From Fusobacterium ulcerans ATCC 49185 (GTDB lineage: Bacteria; Fusobacteriota; Fusobacteriia; Fusobacteriales; Fusobacteriaceae): a stretch of DNA of 64,000 bases. The notes below the pieces were generated by a model. That model was not told where the DNA came from. It did no database searches and saw only the letters and a program-made list of their open reading frames with translations. The stretch lies in NCBI RefSeq assembly GCF_900683735.1, contig NZ_LR215979.1:3775420-3839419 (forward strand), in the 5' to 3' direction. A program made the position numbers and the translations under genes. Of the stretch, positions 43,979-53,742 are shown in pieces (position 1 is the stretch's first letter; the number at the start of each line of letters is the position of its first letter).

Positions 43979-45462
43979 TGACATTGACTGGAGTGGATAT
44001 ATTAATAAAAAGATATAAAGTTATTTTAGGTTACACAGGAACTATTATTATGGGAATAGGATTTGCTTTATTGACACCATTAATAACTATATTTTTTTTC
44101 CAGTATTCCTTTAGAGAGGTTTTTTCTTTTTTGATAACAGCTACTATAACAATTTTAATAGGATTAAAATTAAGAAGATTCACAAGTAAACAAGAGAATA
44201 TAACTATTTCAATTCAAGAGGGTGGAATAATAGTTTTATTTTCATGGATAGGAACTATTTTTATCTCAGCACTTCCATTTTTAATTGCTGGGGAATTAAA
44301 CTTTATTCAATCAGTTTTTGAAGTGGTCAGTGGTTATACAACAACTGGACTATCTGTTGTAAATGTTTCTGTAATTTCACCAATGTTTTTGTTGTGGAGA
44401 AGCATAATGCAACTTTTAGGAGGAGTTGGGCTAATTGTTATAATGCTTTCTGCTATTATTGGTCCACATGGAGTTGGGTTATATAATGCTGAGGCAAGAT
44501 CAGATAAAATTGTTCCAAATATAAAAAAAACTGCAGTTATGATAATAATAATATATTTAAGCTATATATTTGCTGGAATTCTTTTGTATATAATAGCTGG
44601 AATGGGAATTTTTGATGCTATAAACCATTCCATTGCAGCAGTATCTACTGGAGGATTTTCAACTAAGGCAGAAAGTATTGGTTACTATAATAGCCCTGCA
44701 ATAGAATTGATTACAATTATTTTAATGATTGCAGGAACAATAAATTTTGCAGCACATGCTATTTTATGGAAAGGAAAAATAAAAGAATTTTTTAGTATTG
44801 GGGAATTTAAGATGATGATATTTATGCTTTCATTTTTTATCCCTTTAATTTTGTACTTTACAACATTTAATATGTTTTCTGATTTATCTAAAAGTGTAAG
44901 AGTAGCATTTTTTGAAATAGTATCAGGAATTTCAACTACTGGCTTCTCTACTGTTTCATATAATAATTGGAATGATTTTGGAATATTCATACTTATTTTA
45001 ATGATGATTGTAGGTGGAGGAACAGGATCCACTGCTGGAGGAATAAAACAATATAGAGTATATGTTCTTTTAAAATCATTATGGTGGAATATTAAAAGTT
45101 ATATTCTTCCAAGAAATATTGTTAAGGAATATTCTGTTAAAAGGCCTGATGGAAGATTTTATGTAAGTGATAAACATATTATAGAAATATGTTCAGTAAC
45201 AACTGTATATATTATTAGTTTTTTAATATTTGTAATTATTTTAATGGCTCATGGCTATGGATTGAAAGAAAGCATGTTTGAAATTGCATCTTGTCTAAGT
45301 ACAGTAGGTTTATCTATGGGGATAACTTCTCCAGAGGCTCCTAATATGGTATTAGTAACTGAAATAATAGCTATGTTTTTAGGAAGATTAGAATTTATTG
45401 TTATTTTTTATTCTATTTTGAAAATAATAAAAGATTTTAAATTTATAAATGAAAAAAATTAA
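43975..45462 (+). CDS. trkH: TrkH/KtrB-type potassium channel subunit
   Basis: A 495-residue membrane channel with four pore-loop repeats: TTGLSV, STGGFSTK, STTGFSTV and STVGLSMG line the K+ filter. About ten to twelve helices. It admits K+ driven by the membrane gradient and is gated by RCK subunits, encoded just upstream. Start codon ATGATG overlaps the upstream stop. Length is close to TrkH (about 480). Confidence 0.94.
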   Translation: MMTLTGVDILIKRYKVILGYTGTIIMGIGFALLTPLITIFFFQYSFREVFSFLITATITILIGLKLRRFTSKQENITISIQEGGIIVLFSWIGTIFISALPFLIAGELNFIQSVFEVVSGYTTTGLSVVNVSVISPMFLLWRSIMQLLGGVGLIVIMLSAIIGPHGVGLYNAEARSDKIVPNIKKTAVMIIIIYLSYIFAGILLYIIAGMGIFDAINHSIAAVSTGGFSTKAESIGYYNSPAIELITIILMIAGTINFAAHAILWKGKIKEFFSIGEFKMMIFMLSFFIPLILYFTTFNMFSDLSKSVRVAFFEIVSGISTTGFSTVSYNNWNDFGIFILILMMIVGGGTGSTAGGIKQYRVYVLLKSLWWNIKSYILPRNIVKEYSVKRPDGRFYVSDKHIIEICSVTTVYIISFLIFVIILMAHGYGLKESMFEIASCLSTVGLSMGITSPEAPNMVLVTEIIAMFLGRLEFIVIFYSILKIIKDFKFINEKN

Positions 45463-45478
45463 AAAGGAATCTTAAATT

Positions 45479-46621
45479 ATGGAAGAAGAAAAAAGATTGA
45501 CTCCAGAAGAGGCATTAAAAATATATAATAAAGAAAAAAAGGGAAAATTAAAAATATACCTTGGGTATTCACCAGGAGTAGGAAAAACTTATACAATGTT
45601 GAGAGAGGCTAACATAAGATTAAAAAGAGGTGAAGATATATGTATTGGATATATTGAGCCTCATGATAGGAAAGCTACAACAGAGCAAATAGGAATATTA
45701 GAAGAAATTTTACCTTTAGAGATAGAATATTGTGGCAAAAAATATAAAGAAGTGGATATAGAAGGAATTAAAAGAAGAAAACCAGAAACAGTTCTTATAG
45801 ATGAACTTGCTCATACTAATATAAAAGGGAGTAAAAATAAAAAAAGATATGAAGATATCTTGGAAATATTAGAAGCAGGGATAAATGTCCATACAACTAT
45901 GAATATTCAGCATCTTGAAAGTTTAAATGACACAATTCGTATAATAACAGGAATAATAGTGAGAGAAACCATTCCTGACAAAATAATAAATATAGCTGAT
46001 GAAGTGGAAGTTATTGATATATCAGCTACTGGACTTGAGGAAAGACTTAAACGAGGAGAAATATATAATCTTCAAACTGTTCCAAATGCCCTTAAAAATT
46101 TTTTTAGACAAGGAAATCTTAATGCATTAAGGGAAATAGCTCTAAGACAAATAGCTCAGGAAGTTGATAATAATCTTGTTGAGTATATGGAAAATAAAAA
46201 AATAAATACTAATTGGTATACAACAGAAAGAGTTTTAGTTTCAATATCCTCTAGTCCTAAAGCTGGAAGAATAATTAGATATGGTGCAAGAATAGCTCAA
46301 AGATATAAATGTGAATTTTATGTCATATCAATAGAAACTACTGGAATTTTAAAAAAAGGATTTACAGAAGAAGAATGGAAAGTGATAGAGGATCATGAAA
46401 ATCTGGCTAAAACTTTAGGAGCAGAAGTTATAAGACTAAAAGGAAAGGATATTGTCAAAGAGATATTAAAATTTTCTTCAGAGAAAAGAATAACTCAGAT
46501 TGTTCTAGGACACAGTAAGAGAGGCAGATTAACTACTTTTTTTAAAGGATCAGTTATAAATAAAATAATAGAAAATTCAAAGGGAGCAGAGATAAGAATA
46601 GTTCCTTGGGAGAATATGTAA
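45479..46621 (+). CDS. Free-standing KdpD N-terminal sensor and USP protein
   Basis: A 380-residue protein equal to the cytosolic part of KdpD: KdpD domain with Walker A GYSPGVGKT (29-37), VLIDEL (105-110) and the THT-like HTTMNIQHLESLND segment, followed by a universal stress protein domain (about 249-375; TERVLVSISSSPKAGR). The transmembrane and kinase parts of normal KdpD are absent. In S. aureus the USP domain binds c-di-AMP through an SxS-x20-FTAxY motif; here SIS is followed by a less similar FYVIS. It is the last gene of the K+ operon. Confidence 0.9.
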   Translation: MEEEKRLTPEEALKIYNKEKKGKLKIYLGYSPGVGKTYTMLREANIRLKRGEDICIGYIEPHDRKATTEQIGILEEILPLEIEYCGKKYKEVDIEGIKRRKPETVLIDELAHTNIKGSKNKKRYEDILEILEAGINVHTTMNIQHLESLNDTIRIITGIIVRETIPDKIINIADEVEVIDISATGLEERLKRGEIYNLQTVPNALKNFFRQGNLNALREIALRQIAQEVDNNLVEYMENKKINTNWYTTERVLVSISSSPKAGRIIRYGARIAQRYKCEFYVISIETTGILKKGFTEEEWKVIEDHENLAKTLGAEVIRLKGKDIVKEILKFSSEKRITQIVLGHSKRGRLTTFFKGSVINKIIENSKGAEIRIVPWENM

Positions 46622-46686
46622 AAACTTCCTTTATAATAGGCAGAAAAAATGAGAAATCTGTTTATTATAAAGGAAGTTTATTTTTT
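46621..46686. terminator. Bidirectional terminator after the K+ operon
   Basis: A long stem (AAACTTCCTTTATAATA with TATTATAAAGGAAGTTT) with a 24-nt loop and T-runs on both sides. It separates the operon from the convergent peptidase gene. Confidence 0.85.
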
Positions 46687-47518
46687 ACTTTTCCAATACT
46701 GGAGAATCAAGAAAAATATGCGGATTTACAAAAGTAGTTCCAATACTGATTGTGAAATGGAGATGAGGTCCAGTGGTAAAACCTGTATTTCCACTTTTTC
46801 CAATTGTATCCCCTTTTTTTATTATATCCCCTTCTTTTACATTTAAAGAACTCATGTGAGCATAGCTTGAGAATACATTCATTCCATGATCAATAACAAT
46901 AGTATTTCCTGTAGTAGTCAACTCTCTGGCAAGAACTACTTTTCCAGAATTTGATGCTTTTAAAGTAGTTCCAACAGGAACAGGGAAATCAATACCTGAA
47001 TGGTATCCTACCACCTTATTATTTACAAATCTCATGGCTCCAAAAGGGCTGCTGATTTTACTCTGTACAGGAAGTATAAAGTTACTGTCCCAAAGCTTTT
47101 TTTCAGCTGGACTTTTTTTAGCTTCAGCTACAAAATTAGTCATAGCCTTCATATTTTTTTCAGAACGTTTTTCTGACATAGTTTTAGAAACTGTTATATA
47201 GCTCTTTTTAAAATTTCCATCAAGGATTTTTACAGTTCTAGAAAGAACTTCATTGTCACCTTCAGATATTTTTACAGTATATACACCTTCAGGAGTAGAA
47301 TAATGTACAGGAATAAGGGCAATTTTTCTATTATTTTCATTAAAACTTCTTATTTTTATATAAGAGTTTTTAAAAGTAATTTTATAGTCTTTATCAGCAG
47401 GATATTCAATATAGAAAAATCCACCTTGTTTAACTTCATTACCTGAAAATTTTATATCTTCTAATGCAAAAATTGAAATAGTTAAAGTAAAAAATATCAG
47501 TAATATTAATTTTTTCAT
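46685..47518 (-). CDS. Exported M23 family murein peptidase
   Basis: A 277-residue protein with a signal peptide (MKKLILLIFFTLTISIFA). The N-terminal part resembles a beta domain (about 20-110), and the C-terminal M23/LytM domain carries HSGIDFP (His and Asp for zinc), VIDHG and HLHF. All metal ligands are present, so it may be an active D,D- or glycyl-endopeptidase on peptidoglycan. It lies 23 bp downstream of the MATE exporter gene. Confidence 0.92.
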   Translation of the reverse strand: MKKLILLIFFTLTISIFALEDIKFSGNEVKQGGFFYIEYPADKDYKITFKNSYIKIRSFNENNRKIALIPVHYSTPEGVYTVKISEGDNEVLSRTVKILDGNFKKSYITVSKTMSEKRSEKNMKAMTNFVAEAKKSPAEKKLWDSNFILPVQSKISSPFGAMRFVNNKVVGYHSGIDFPVPVGTTLKASNSGKVVLARELTTTGNTIVIDHGMNVFSSYAHMSSLNVKEGDIIKKGDTIGKSGNTGFTTGPHLHFTISIGTTFVNPHIFLDSPVLEK

Positions 47519-47541
47519 TTATTTCTCCTTATTAGTTATTT

Positions 47542-48873
47542 TTAAGCAGAGGCTTTTATATAATTAACAGTGATTTTCTTCATAAATGGAATAGTGAGGA
47601 TAGCTGTCACAAAGTCTGCAAAAGGCAGAGCAAGCCAGATACCATTTACTCCTATTAATTTTGGAAGAATAACCAGTCCTATAAATACAAAAAGAAAACT
47701 CCTAGACATACATATTACATTAGAAAACATAGGTCTGTCAACTGCTTGAAGATAAGCAATATTTACAAAATTGAATCCAAGAAATGAAAGAGCTATGGAA
47801 TAAAGAATAAATCCTTTAGCAGATTCCACAACAAGTGGTGCATCATGAGTAAAGATTCTTACTACTGGGGTAGCAAGAAAAAATATTATTATAAGAGAAA
47901 TTATGGAAGTTCCAAAAGTTACTTTATGAGCAAAAATAAGCATTTTTTTAACTCTATCTAAATTTTTTCTACCATAATTAAAACTTACTATTGGCTGAAT
48001 TCCTTGTGAAAGTCCAGTGAAAAGCATTCTAAAGAACATAAAACTATAAGATATTATTCCATAGGCAGAAGCTCCAAAAACTCCGACAGCATTCATAAAT
48101 GCGATATTAAGAAGAACTGTAATAACAGCTACTGCAAATTCCAGTACAAATGAAGGAAATCCAATAGATAAAAGTTTCTTTAAAAGAAAGAAATCTATTT
48201 TTTTTAAAGAAAGATCAAGCTTAAAGGTAGAGCCAATAAAATGTCTGCATAAATATACAGCAGATATTATTTGGCTGATGGCAGTAGCATAAGCACCACC
48301 TTCTATTCCTAAATTAAATTTAAAGATGAATAAGTAATCTAATATGATATTCAATCCAGCTCCTAAAAGAGTAGATACCATTGCTCTTCTTGGGGCATTA
48401 TCATTTCTTACTACTGCATTTAATGACATAGATATCATAAGAAAAAAAGTAGATACTGTACATGGATACATATAACCTTTTATCATTGGTAACAGTTTTT
48501 CGTTTGCTCCCATAGCCATCATTAAAGGTTTGGTAAATAAAAATATCATACTTGCTACTATTATATATACAAAAATATTGAGAAGAATTATATGGGAGAA
48601 ACATTTATTTTGATATTTAATGTCATCTTTTTTGAATGCAATAAGGGTAGCCCCTCCTATTCCAAACATTAAACTAAGAGCAACAGTAAAATTAATGATG
48701 GGATATCCAATATTTACAGCAGCAATTCCATCACTTCCTACTCCTCTTGTAATAAAGACACCATCAGCAATAGTATAAAGAGATGTTACTATCATACTGA
48801 TAGTTGAAGGAACAGCAAAACTAAAAAAAAGCTTTGATATTTTTCCTGTCTCTAAATTCAAATTTTGTTTCAT
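47542..48873 (-). CDS. MATE family multidrug exporter
   Basis: A 443-residue membrane protein of about 12 helices, in two similar halves with PSTISMIVTSLYTIADGVFI near the start and SQGIQPIVSFNYGRKN in the middle, both typical of MATE. It would expel cationic compounds with Na+ or H+. It has a GGGGG-type site upstream and is followed by the peptidase gene. Substrate unknown. Confidence 0.92.
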   Translation of the reverse strand: MKQNLNLETGKISKLFFSFAVPSTISMIVTSLYTIADGVFITRGVGSDGIAAVNIGYPIINFTVALSLMFGIGGATLIAFKKDDIKYQNKCFSHIILLNIFVYIIVASMIFLFTKPLMMAMGANEKLLPMIKGYMYPCTVSTFFLMISMSLNAVVRNDNAPRRAMVSTLLGAGLNIILDYLFIFKFNLGIEGGAYATAISQIISAVYLCRHFIGSTFKLDLSLKKIDFFLLKKLLSIGFPSFVLEFAVAVITVLLNIAFMNAVGVFGASAYGIISYSFMFFRMLFTGLSQGIQPIVSFNYGRKNLDRVKKMLIFAHKVTFGTSIISLIIIFFLATPVVRIFTHDAPLVVESAKGFILYSIALSFLGFNFVNIAYLQAVDRPMFSNVICMSRSFLFVFIGLVILPKLIGVNGIWLALPFADFVTAILTIPFMKKITVNYIKASA

Positions 48874-48989
48874 TTTTCCCCCTTTTTAATATTAATAAAA
48901 TTTATATAAACAATATATATCATACACTATAAATGAAAAAATTCAATAGGATTTAAGAGGAAATTTTAAAAATATAGAAAAATATGTAG

Positions 48990-49018
48990 TTGACAAAAAT
49001 AGAAAGCAGCTTTATACT
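48990..49018 (+). promoter_or_regulatory. Promoter of the riboflavin operon
   Basis: TTGACA (48990-48995), 17 bp, TATACT (49013-49018). It lies about 30 bp upstream of the FMN riboswitch aptamer. The 48874-48989 stretch upstream holds nothing else recognisable. Confidence 0.75.
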
Positions 49019-49048
49019 ATTTATGTAGAGAAATTAAATAAAAAATTA

Positions 49049-49170
49049 TCTTCAGGGCAGGGTGAGCATTTTGTAATTCCCGACCGGCGGTAAAAGTCCG
49101 CGAAGACCTTTGGTCTTGATTTGGTGTAATTCCAAAACCGACAGTATAGTCTGGATGGAAGAAGAGAAAA
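49049..49170 (+). promoter_or_regulatory. FMN riboswitch (RFN element)
   Basis: Conserved RFN segments are all present in order: ATCTTCAGGGCAGGGTG, AATTCCCGACCGGCGGTAA, AAGTCCGCGA, GGTGTAATTCCAAAACCGAC and TATAGTCTGGATGGAAGA. FMN binding would promote the terminator at 49205-49230 and switch off the downstream ribH-ribD-ribE-ribBA genes. Confidence 0.96.
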
Positions 49171-49204
49171 GAAATCTTTTTTGATTGTCTTTTTTATGCT
49201 TTAT

Positions 49205-49230
49205 AGCCCGGAGTTTATCTGGGTTTTTTT
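49205..49230 (+). terminator. Expression-platform terminator of the FMN riboswitch
   Basis: AGCCCGG pairs with CTGGGTT (one G-U) around AGTTTAT, followed by T7. It lies 28 bp upstream of the ribH start. Confidence 0.75.
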
Positions 49231-49257
49231 ATTTGTCCTGAATCACAAGGAGGAAAA

Positions 49258-49719
49258 ATGAAAGTATTAGAAGGAAATTATGCAGGTAGAGGGTTAAGAG
49301 TTGGAATTGTAGCAGCAAGATTTAATGAGTTCATCACATCTAAGTTAATAGGTGGAGCAGAGGATGCACTTGTTAGACATGAAGTTGCAAAAGATGATAT
49401 TGAATTAGCTTGGGTACCTGGAGCATTTGAAATTCCTTTAGCAGCAAAGAAAATGGCAGAATCAGGGAGATATGATGCTGTAATTACTCTAGGAGCAGTA
49501 ATTAAAGGATCGACACCGCATTTTGATTACGTTTGTGCAGAAGTTTCTAAAGGAGTGGCTACTGTAAGTCTTCAAAGTAATATACCTGTAATATTTGGTG
49601 TACTTACTACAAATACTATAGAAGAAGCTATCCAAAGAGCTGGAACAAAAGCAGGAAATAAAGGATTTGATGCTGGAGTTACAGCTATTGAAATGGTAAA
49701 CTTGCTAAAGGGGATGTAA
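49258..49719 (+). CDS. ribH: 6,7-dimethyl-8-ribityllumazine synthase
   Basis: A 153-residue enzyme with [19 protein letters not shown] and [14 protein letters not shown], including the catalytic His in THFDY-type sequence. It condenses the pyrimidine and 3,4-dihydroxy-2-butanone 4-phosphate to lumazine. Start follows AGGAGG. First gene of the operon under the FMN riboswitch; in B. subtilis ribH is last, so gene order differs here. Confidence 0.96.
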   Translation: MKVLEGNYAGRGLRVGIVAARFNEFITSKLIGGAEDALVRHEVAKDDIELAWVPGAFEIPLAAKKMAESGRYDAVITLGAVIKGSTPHFDYVCAEVSKGVATVSLQSNIPVIFGVLTTNTIEEAIQRAGTKAGNKGFDAGVTAIEMVNLLKGM

Positions 49720-49721
49720 TC

Positions 49722-50798
49722 ATGGATAAGAAGTACATGGAGAGAGCATTGAAACTTGCTGCTTTGGGAGAAGGAAGTGTAAATCCAAATCCTATGGTAG
49801 GGGCAGTAGTAGTAAAAGATGGAAAAATTCTAGGGGAAGGATATCATAAAAAATATGGTGGACCTCATGCAGAAGTTTTTGCTCTGGAAGAAGCTGGAGA
49901 AAAAGCAAAAGGAGCAACTATCTATGTTACTTTAGAACCTTGTTCTCATTATGGAAAAACTCCTCCATGTGCTAAAAAAATAATAGATATGGGGATAAAA
50001 AGATGCGTTATCGCATCTTTAGACCCTAATCCACTAGTATCTGGAAGAGGTATAAAAATGATGACAGACGCTGGTATTGAAGTAATTACTGGCATCATGG
50101 AAAAAGAAGCTTTAGAACTCAACAGAGTTTTTATGAAATATATATCAACAAAGACACCATATCTTTTTTTGAAATGTGGAATAACATTAGATGGGAAGAT
50201 AGCCAGCAGAACAGGTAATTCAAAATGGATAACTAATGAATTGGCAAGAGAAAAAGTACAAAAACTGAGAAATAAATATATGGGAATAATGGTAGGAATA
50301 AATACAGTTCTTGCAGATGACCCAAGTCTTACAGCTAGAATAAAAAATGGAAGAAATCCATATAGAATAGTGATAGATCCATTTTTAGATATTCCTATAG
50401 ATTCAAAATTTGTAAATTTTGAAGATGGAAAAAGTATTCTGGTTACTTCATATGATAATGGAGAAAAAGAAAAAATCTCTTTTTTAAAAAATAGAAATAT
50501 AAATGTGATTTTTTTAGAGGGAACAGATTTTAAAATATGTGATATATTGAAAAAAGTTGGAGAAATAGGAATAGATGGAGTCCTTTTAGAAGGAGGAAGC
50601 TTCCTTATATCAAGGGCTTTTGCTGAAAATGCTATAGATGGCGGAGAGATATTTATTGCTCCAAAAATATTGGGAGATGGGGAGGCAATGCCTTTTATAA
50701 AGGGATTTAATTGTGAAAATATTTCTGATGGATTTCAGCTGGAAAATGTTAAAATAAATAATTATGGGAATAATGTATCGATGGAATTTTACAGATAG
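49722..50798 (+). CDS. ribD: Bifunctional riboflavin deaminase/reductase
   Basis: A 358-residue two-domain enzyme. The N-terminal deaminase (1-145) has zinc ligands in PHAEVFAL and PCSHYGKTPPC. The C-terminal reductase (146-358) has LKCGITLDGKIA and VLLEGGSFL. It does two successive steps between GTP cyclohydrolase II and lumazine synthase. It lies 2 bp after ribH. Confidence 0.96.
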   Translation: MDKKYMERALKLAALGEGSVNPNPMVGAVVVKDGKILGEGYHKKYGGPHAEVFALEEAGEKAKGATIYVTLEPCSHYGKTPPCAKKIIDMGIKRCVIASLDPNPLVSGRGIKMMTDAGIEVITGIMEKEALELNRVFMKYISTKTPYLFLKCGITLDGKIASRTGNSKWITNELAREKVQKLRNKYMGIMVGINTVLADDPSLTARIKNGRNPYRIVIDPFLDIPIDSKFVNFEDGKSILVTSYDNGEKEKISFLKNRNINVIFLEGTDFKICDILKKVGEIGIDGVLLEGGSFLISRAFAENAIDGGEIFIAPKILGDGEAMPFIKGFNCENISDGFQLENVKINNYGNNVSMEFYR

Positions 50799-50806
50799 AG
50801 AGGAGA

Positions 50807-51463
50807 GTGAGTTCTATTTTTACAGGACTTGTAGAAGAGATGGGAGAAGTCCTTGCTATTGAAAATGGTGAGAAATCTCTTAAGATAAAAATAAAATGTA
50901 AAAAAGTCTTAGATAAAAGTAAGATTGGAGATAGTATAGCAACAAATGGAACTTGTCTTACTGCTGTTGAGATAGGGGAGAACTATTTCACTGCTGACTG
51001 CATGTATGAAACAGTAAAAAGAACTAATCTAAAAAGACTTAAAGCAGGAGATAAGGTAAATCTTGAAAAATCTATCACATTGGCAACTCCTCTTGGAGGA
51101 CATCTTGTAACAGGAGATGTGGACTGTGAAGGAACTATTGCTTCAATAACTTCTGAAGGAATAGCTAAGATATATGAGATAGAGATAGACAGACAATATA
51201 TGAAATATGTAGTGGAAAAAGGAAGAGTAACTTTAGATGGAGCAAGTTTGACAGTTATGAGAATGACAGATAATAGTTTAAGTGTATCTCTTATACCACA
51301 TACTCAGGAAATGGTAACATTAGGAAGTAAAAATATAGGAGATCATATAAATGTAGAAACTGATCTCATAGGAAAATATGTAGAAAGACTGCTTAGTTTT
51401 TCTGGTGAAGATAAAAAAGAAGGATTACTTACAAGAGAGTTTCTCTTGGAAAATGGATTTTAA
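50807..51463 (+). CDS. ribE: Riboflavin synthase, alpha subunit
   Basis: A 218-residue protein with two lumazine-binding barrels: the first begins [12 protein letters not shown], the second after [14 protein letters not shown]. Two lumazines are dismutated to riboflavin and the pyrimidine. It starts with GTG after GAGAGG and lies 8 bp past ribD. Length matches other synthases (about 215). Confidence 0.94.
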   Translation: MSSIFTGLVEEMGEVLAIENGEKSLKIKIKCKKVLDKSKIGDSIATNGTCLTAVEIGENYFTADCMYETVKRTNLKRLKAGDKVNLEKSITLATPLGGHLVTGDVDCEGTIASITSEGIAKIYEIEIDRQYMKYVVEKGRVTLDGASLTVMRMTDNSLSVSLIPHTQEMVTLGSKNIGDHINVETDLIGKYVERLLSFSGEDKKEGLLTREFLLENGF

Positions 51464-51480
51464 AGGAGAGTGAATTAATA

Positions 51481-52674
51481 ATGTTAGATAGAATAGAAGA
51501 CGCTCTGGAAGATTTAAGAGCTGGAAAATCAATAATTGTAGTAGATGATGAAAATCGTGAGAATGAAGGAGATATAATCTGTGCAGCAGAGTTTGCAACA
51601 TTAGAAAATGTAAATCTTATGGCTGCCCATGCAAGAGGACTTATCTGTATGCCTATGTCACAAGAATATATAGAAAAATTAGATCTACCTCAAATGTGTA
51701 GTGATAATACTGATAATCATTGTACAGCTTTTACAGTGTCTATTGATCATGTGGATACAACAACTGGAATTTCAGCATACGAGCGTGGAATTACAGCTAT
51801 GAAAGTAGTAGAGGAAGGTGCAAAACCAAAAGATTTTAGAAGACCAGGACACATGTTCCCTCTTAGAGCAAAAGAAGGAGGAGTTCTTGTAAGAAATGGG
51901 CATACAGAAGCAACTGTAGATCTTATGGTACTTGCAGGGCTTAAACCAGTAGGATTATGTTGCGAAATAATGAAAGAAGATGGAATGATGGCAAGAATGG
52001 ATGACCTTCAGGAATTTGCTAAAAAATTTAATCTTAAAATGATATCTATAGAAGATCTTCAAAAATACAGAAGAAAAAATGAAAAACTTATGGAAATATC
52101 TGTAAAAGCAAAAATGCCAACTGCTCAAGGAGAATTTGAAATTGTTGGTTTTGATAATAAACTTGATGACAAAGAGCATATTGCCCTTATAAAAGGAGAT
52201 TTGGAAGGAAAAGAAGATGTTCTTATAAGAATCCATTCAGAATGTTTCACTGGAGATATTTTAGGATCATTAAGATGTGATTGTGGTTCTCAATTAAAAA
52301 GAGCTATGAAGAGAGTAGATGAAGAGGGAGAGGGAGCAGTTCTTTATTTAAGACAGGAAGGAAGAGGAATTGGACTTCTTAATAAACTTAGAGCTTATAC
52401 TCTTCAGGATAATGGGGCAGATACTGTAGAAGCAAATGTAAAACTTGGATTTGATCCAGATATGAGAGATTATTCTATAGCAGCTCAAATGATAAAAGCT
52501 CTTGGAATAAAATCAGTAAGGGTAATGACTAACAACCCAGAAAAAATTAAAGGGCTTGAAGAGTATGGAATAAAAGTAACTGGAAGAGAAGCTATTGAAA
52601 CAGGATTTAATCCATCTAATGAAAGATATATGAAAACTAAAAAAGAAAAAATGGGGCATATACTTCACATCTAA
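51481..52674 (+). CDS. ribBA: Bifunctional DHBP synthase / GTP cyclohydrolase II
   Basis: A 397-residue fusion. The DHBP synthase half (1-200) has [10 protein letters not shown] and the MRDYSI-preceding acidic sites; the cyclohydrolase half (about 205-397) has [17 protein letters not shown], with three zinc cysteines, and QEGRGIGL. It supplies both precursors of lumazine. Last gene of the rib operon, 17 bp after ribE, with a terminator 24 bp beyond. Confidence 0.96.
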   Translation: MLDRIEDALEDLRAGKSIIVVDDENRENEGDIICAAEFATLENVNLMAAHARGLICMPMSQEYIEKLDLPQMCSDNTDNHCTAFTVSIDHVDTTTGISAYERGITAMKVVEEGAKPKDFRRPGHMFPLRAKEGGVLVRNGHTEATVDLMVLAGLKPVGLCCEIMKEDGMMARMDDLQEFAKKFNLKMISIEDLQKYRRKNEKLMEISVKAKMPTAQGEFEIVGFDNKLDDKEHIALIKGDLEGKEDVLIRIHSECFTGDILGSLRCDCGSQLKRAMKRVDEEGEGAVLYLRQEGRGIGLLNKLRAYTLQDNGADTVEANVKLGFDPDMRDYSIAAQMIKALGIKSVRVMTNNPEKIKGLEEYGIKVTGREAIETGFNPSNERYMKTKKEKMGHILHI

Positions 52675-52697
52675 TATAAGAAAATAAAGTATTTGGG

Positions 52698-52743
52698 GAA
52701 ATGAGTTCATCATTTAAAAAAATGGACTCATTTCTTTTTTTTC
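52698..52743 (+). terminator. Rho-independent terminator of the rib operon
   Basis: GAAATGAGTTCAT pairs with ATGGACTCATTTC (one G-U pair) and a T8 run follows. It overlaps a spurious upstream start of the next gene, which supports the later start used here. Confidence 0.85.
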
Positions 52744-52787
52744 CAATAAATGCTATAATTAAAAAAAATAAAAAATGTGGAGAAATT

Positions 52788-53729
52788 ATGGAAAATATTA
52801 AAGAAACAATAACTGTATCTGCTAATGAAAATGATAAGGGAAAAAGAATAGATAGTTTTTTGAATGAAGTAATAGATGATGCAACAAGATCATACATCCA
52901 AAAAATAATTGATAATGGATATGTGGAAATAACTGGGAAAAAAGTTACCAAAAGTGGGAACAAACTTAAAGGAACAGAAACAATAGTAGTAAATATTCCA
53001 GAAGATGAAATTCTTGATGTGATACCAGAAAATATTCCTCTTAATATAATATATGAAGATAAGGATATAGTTGTCCTAAATAAAGCACCTGATATGGTAG
53101 TTCATCCGGCTCATGGAAACTATAGTGGAACTCTTGTAAATGCTCTGCTTTATCATATAAAGGATCTTTCTACTATCAATGGAGTAATAAGACCTGGGAT
53201 TGTTCACAGGCTGGATAAGGACACAAGTGGTGTTATAGTAGTGGCTAAAAATGATGAAGCTCATTCAACTCTTTCAGATATGTTTAAGGAAAAGACTTTG
53301 GAAAAAATATATGTCTGCATAGCTAAAGGGATATTTAAGGATAAATCTGGAAGAGTAGAAACTCTTATAGGAAGAGATTCAAAAGACAGAAAAAAGATGA
53401 CTGTAGTAGATATAAATGGAAAAAATGCTATTTCTAATTATGAAGTATTAGATGAAGGGAAAAATTTCTCCCTTGTAAAAGTGAGAATAGAAACAGGAAG
53501 AACTCATCAGATAAGAGTTCATATGAAGTATCTTAATCATCCAATATTGGGGGATTCAGTATATGGGAACAGTAGCGAGGGAGTAAAGAGGCAAATGCTT
53601 CATGCATACAAGTTAAAATTTATCCATCCTATAACTAAAAAAGAAATGGTAGTTACAGCAGATATACCAGAAGATTTTAAGAGAGCAGCAAAATTTGCTG
53701 GAGTAGATATAGATAAAATAAATTTCTAA
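52788..53729 (+). CDS. RluD/RluA family rRNA pseudouridine synthase
   Basis: A 313-residue enzyme. An S4 RNA-binding domain (about 18-75) precedes the RluA catalytic domain, with active-site Asp143 in HRLDKDTSG and the GRTHQIRVH motif. It converts uridines in large-subunit rRNA. A start 87 bp upstream lies over the rib terminator and lacks a site, so the ATG after TGGAGAAATT is chosen. Confidence 0.92.
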   Translation: MENIKETITVSANENDKGKRIDSFLNEVIDDATRSYIQKIIDNGYVEITGKKVTKSGNKLKGTETIVVNIPEDEILDVIPENIPLNIIYEDKDIVVLNKAPDMVVHPAHGNYSGTLVNALLYHIKDLSTINGVIRPGIVHRLDKDTSGVIVVAKNDEAHSTLSDMFKEKTLEKIYVCIAKGIFKDKSGRVETLIGRDSKDRKKMTVVDINGKNAISNYEVLDEGKNFSLVKVRIETGRTHQIRVHMKYLNHPILGDSVYGNSSEGVKRQMLHAYKLKFIHPITKKEMVVTADIPEDFKRAAKFAGVDIDKINF

Positions 53730-53742
53730 AAAAGGACTGATC

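Noticed and set aside
52701..52787. N-terminal extension of the pseudouridine synthase
   Set aside because: The extension overlaps the rib terminator and lacks a ribosome site; the later ATG yields a normal S4 domain start.
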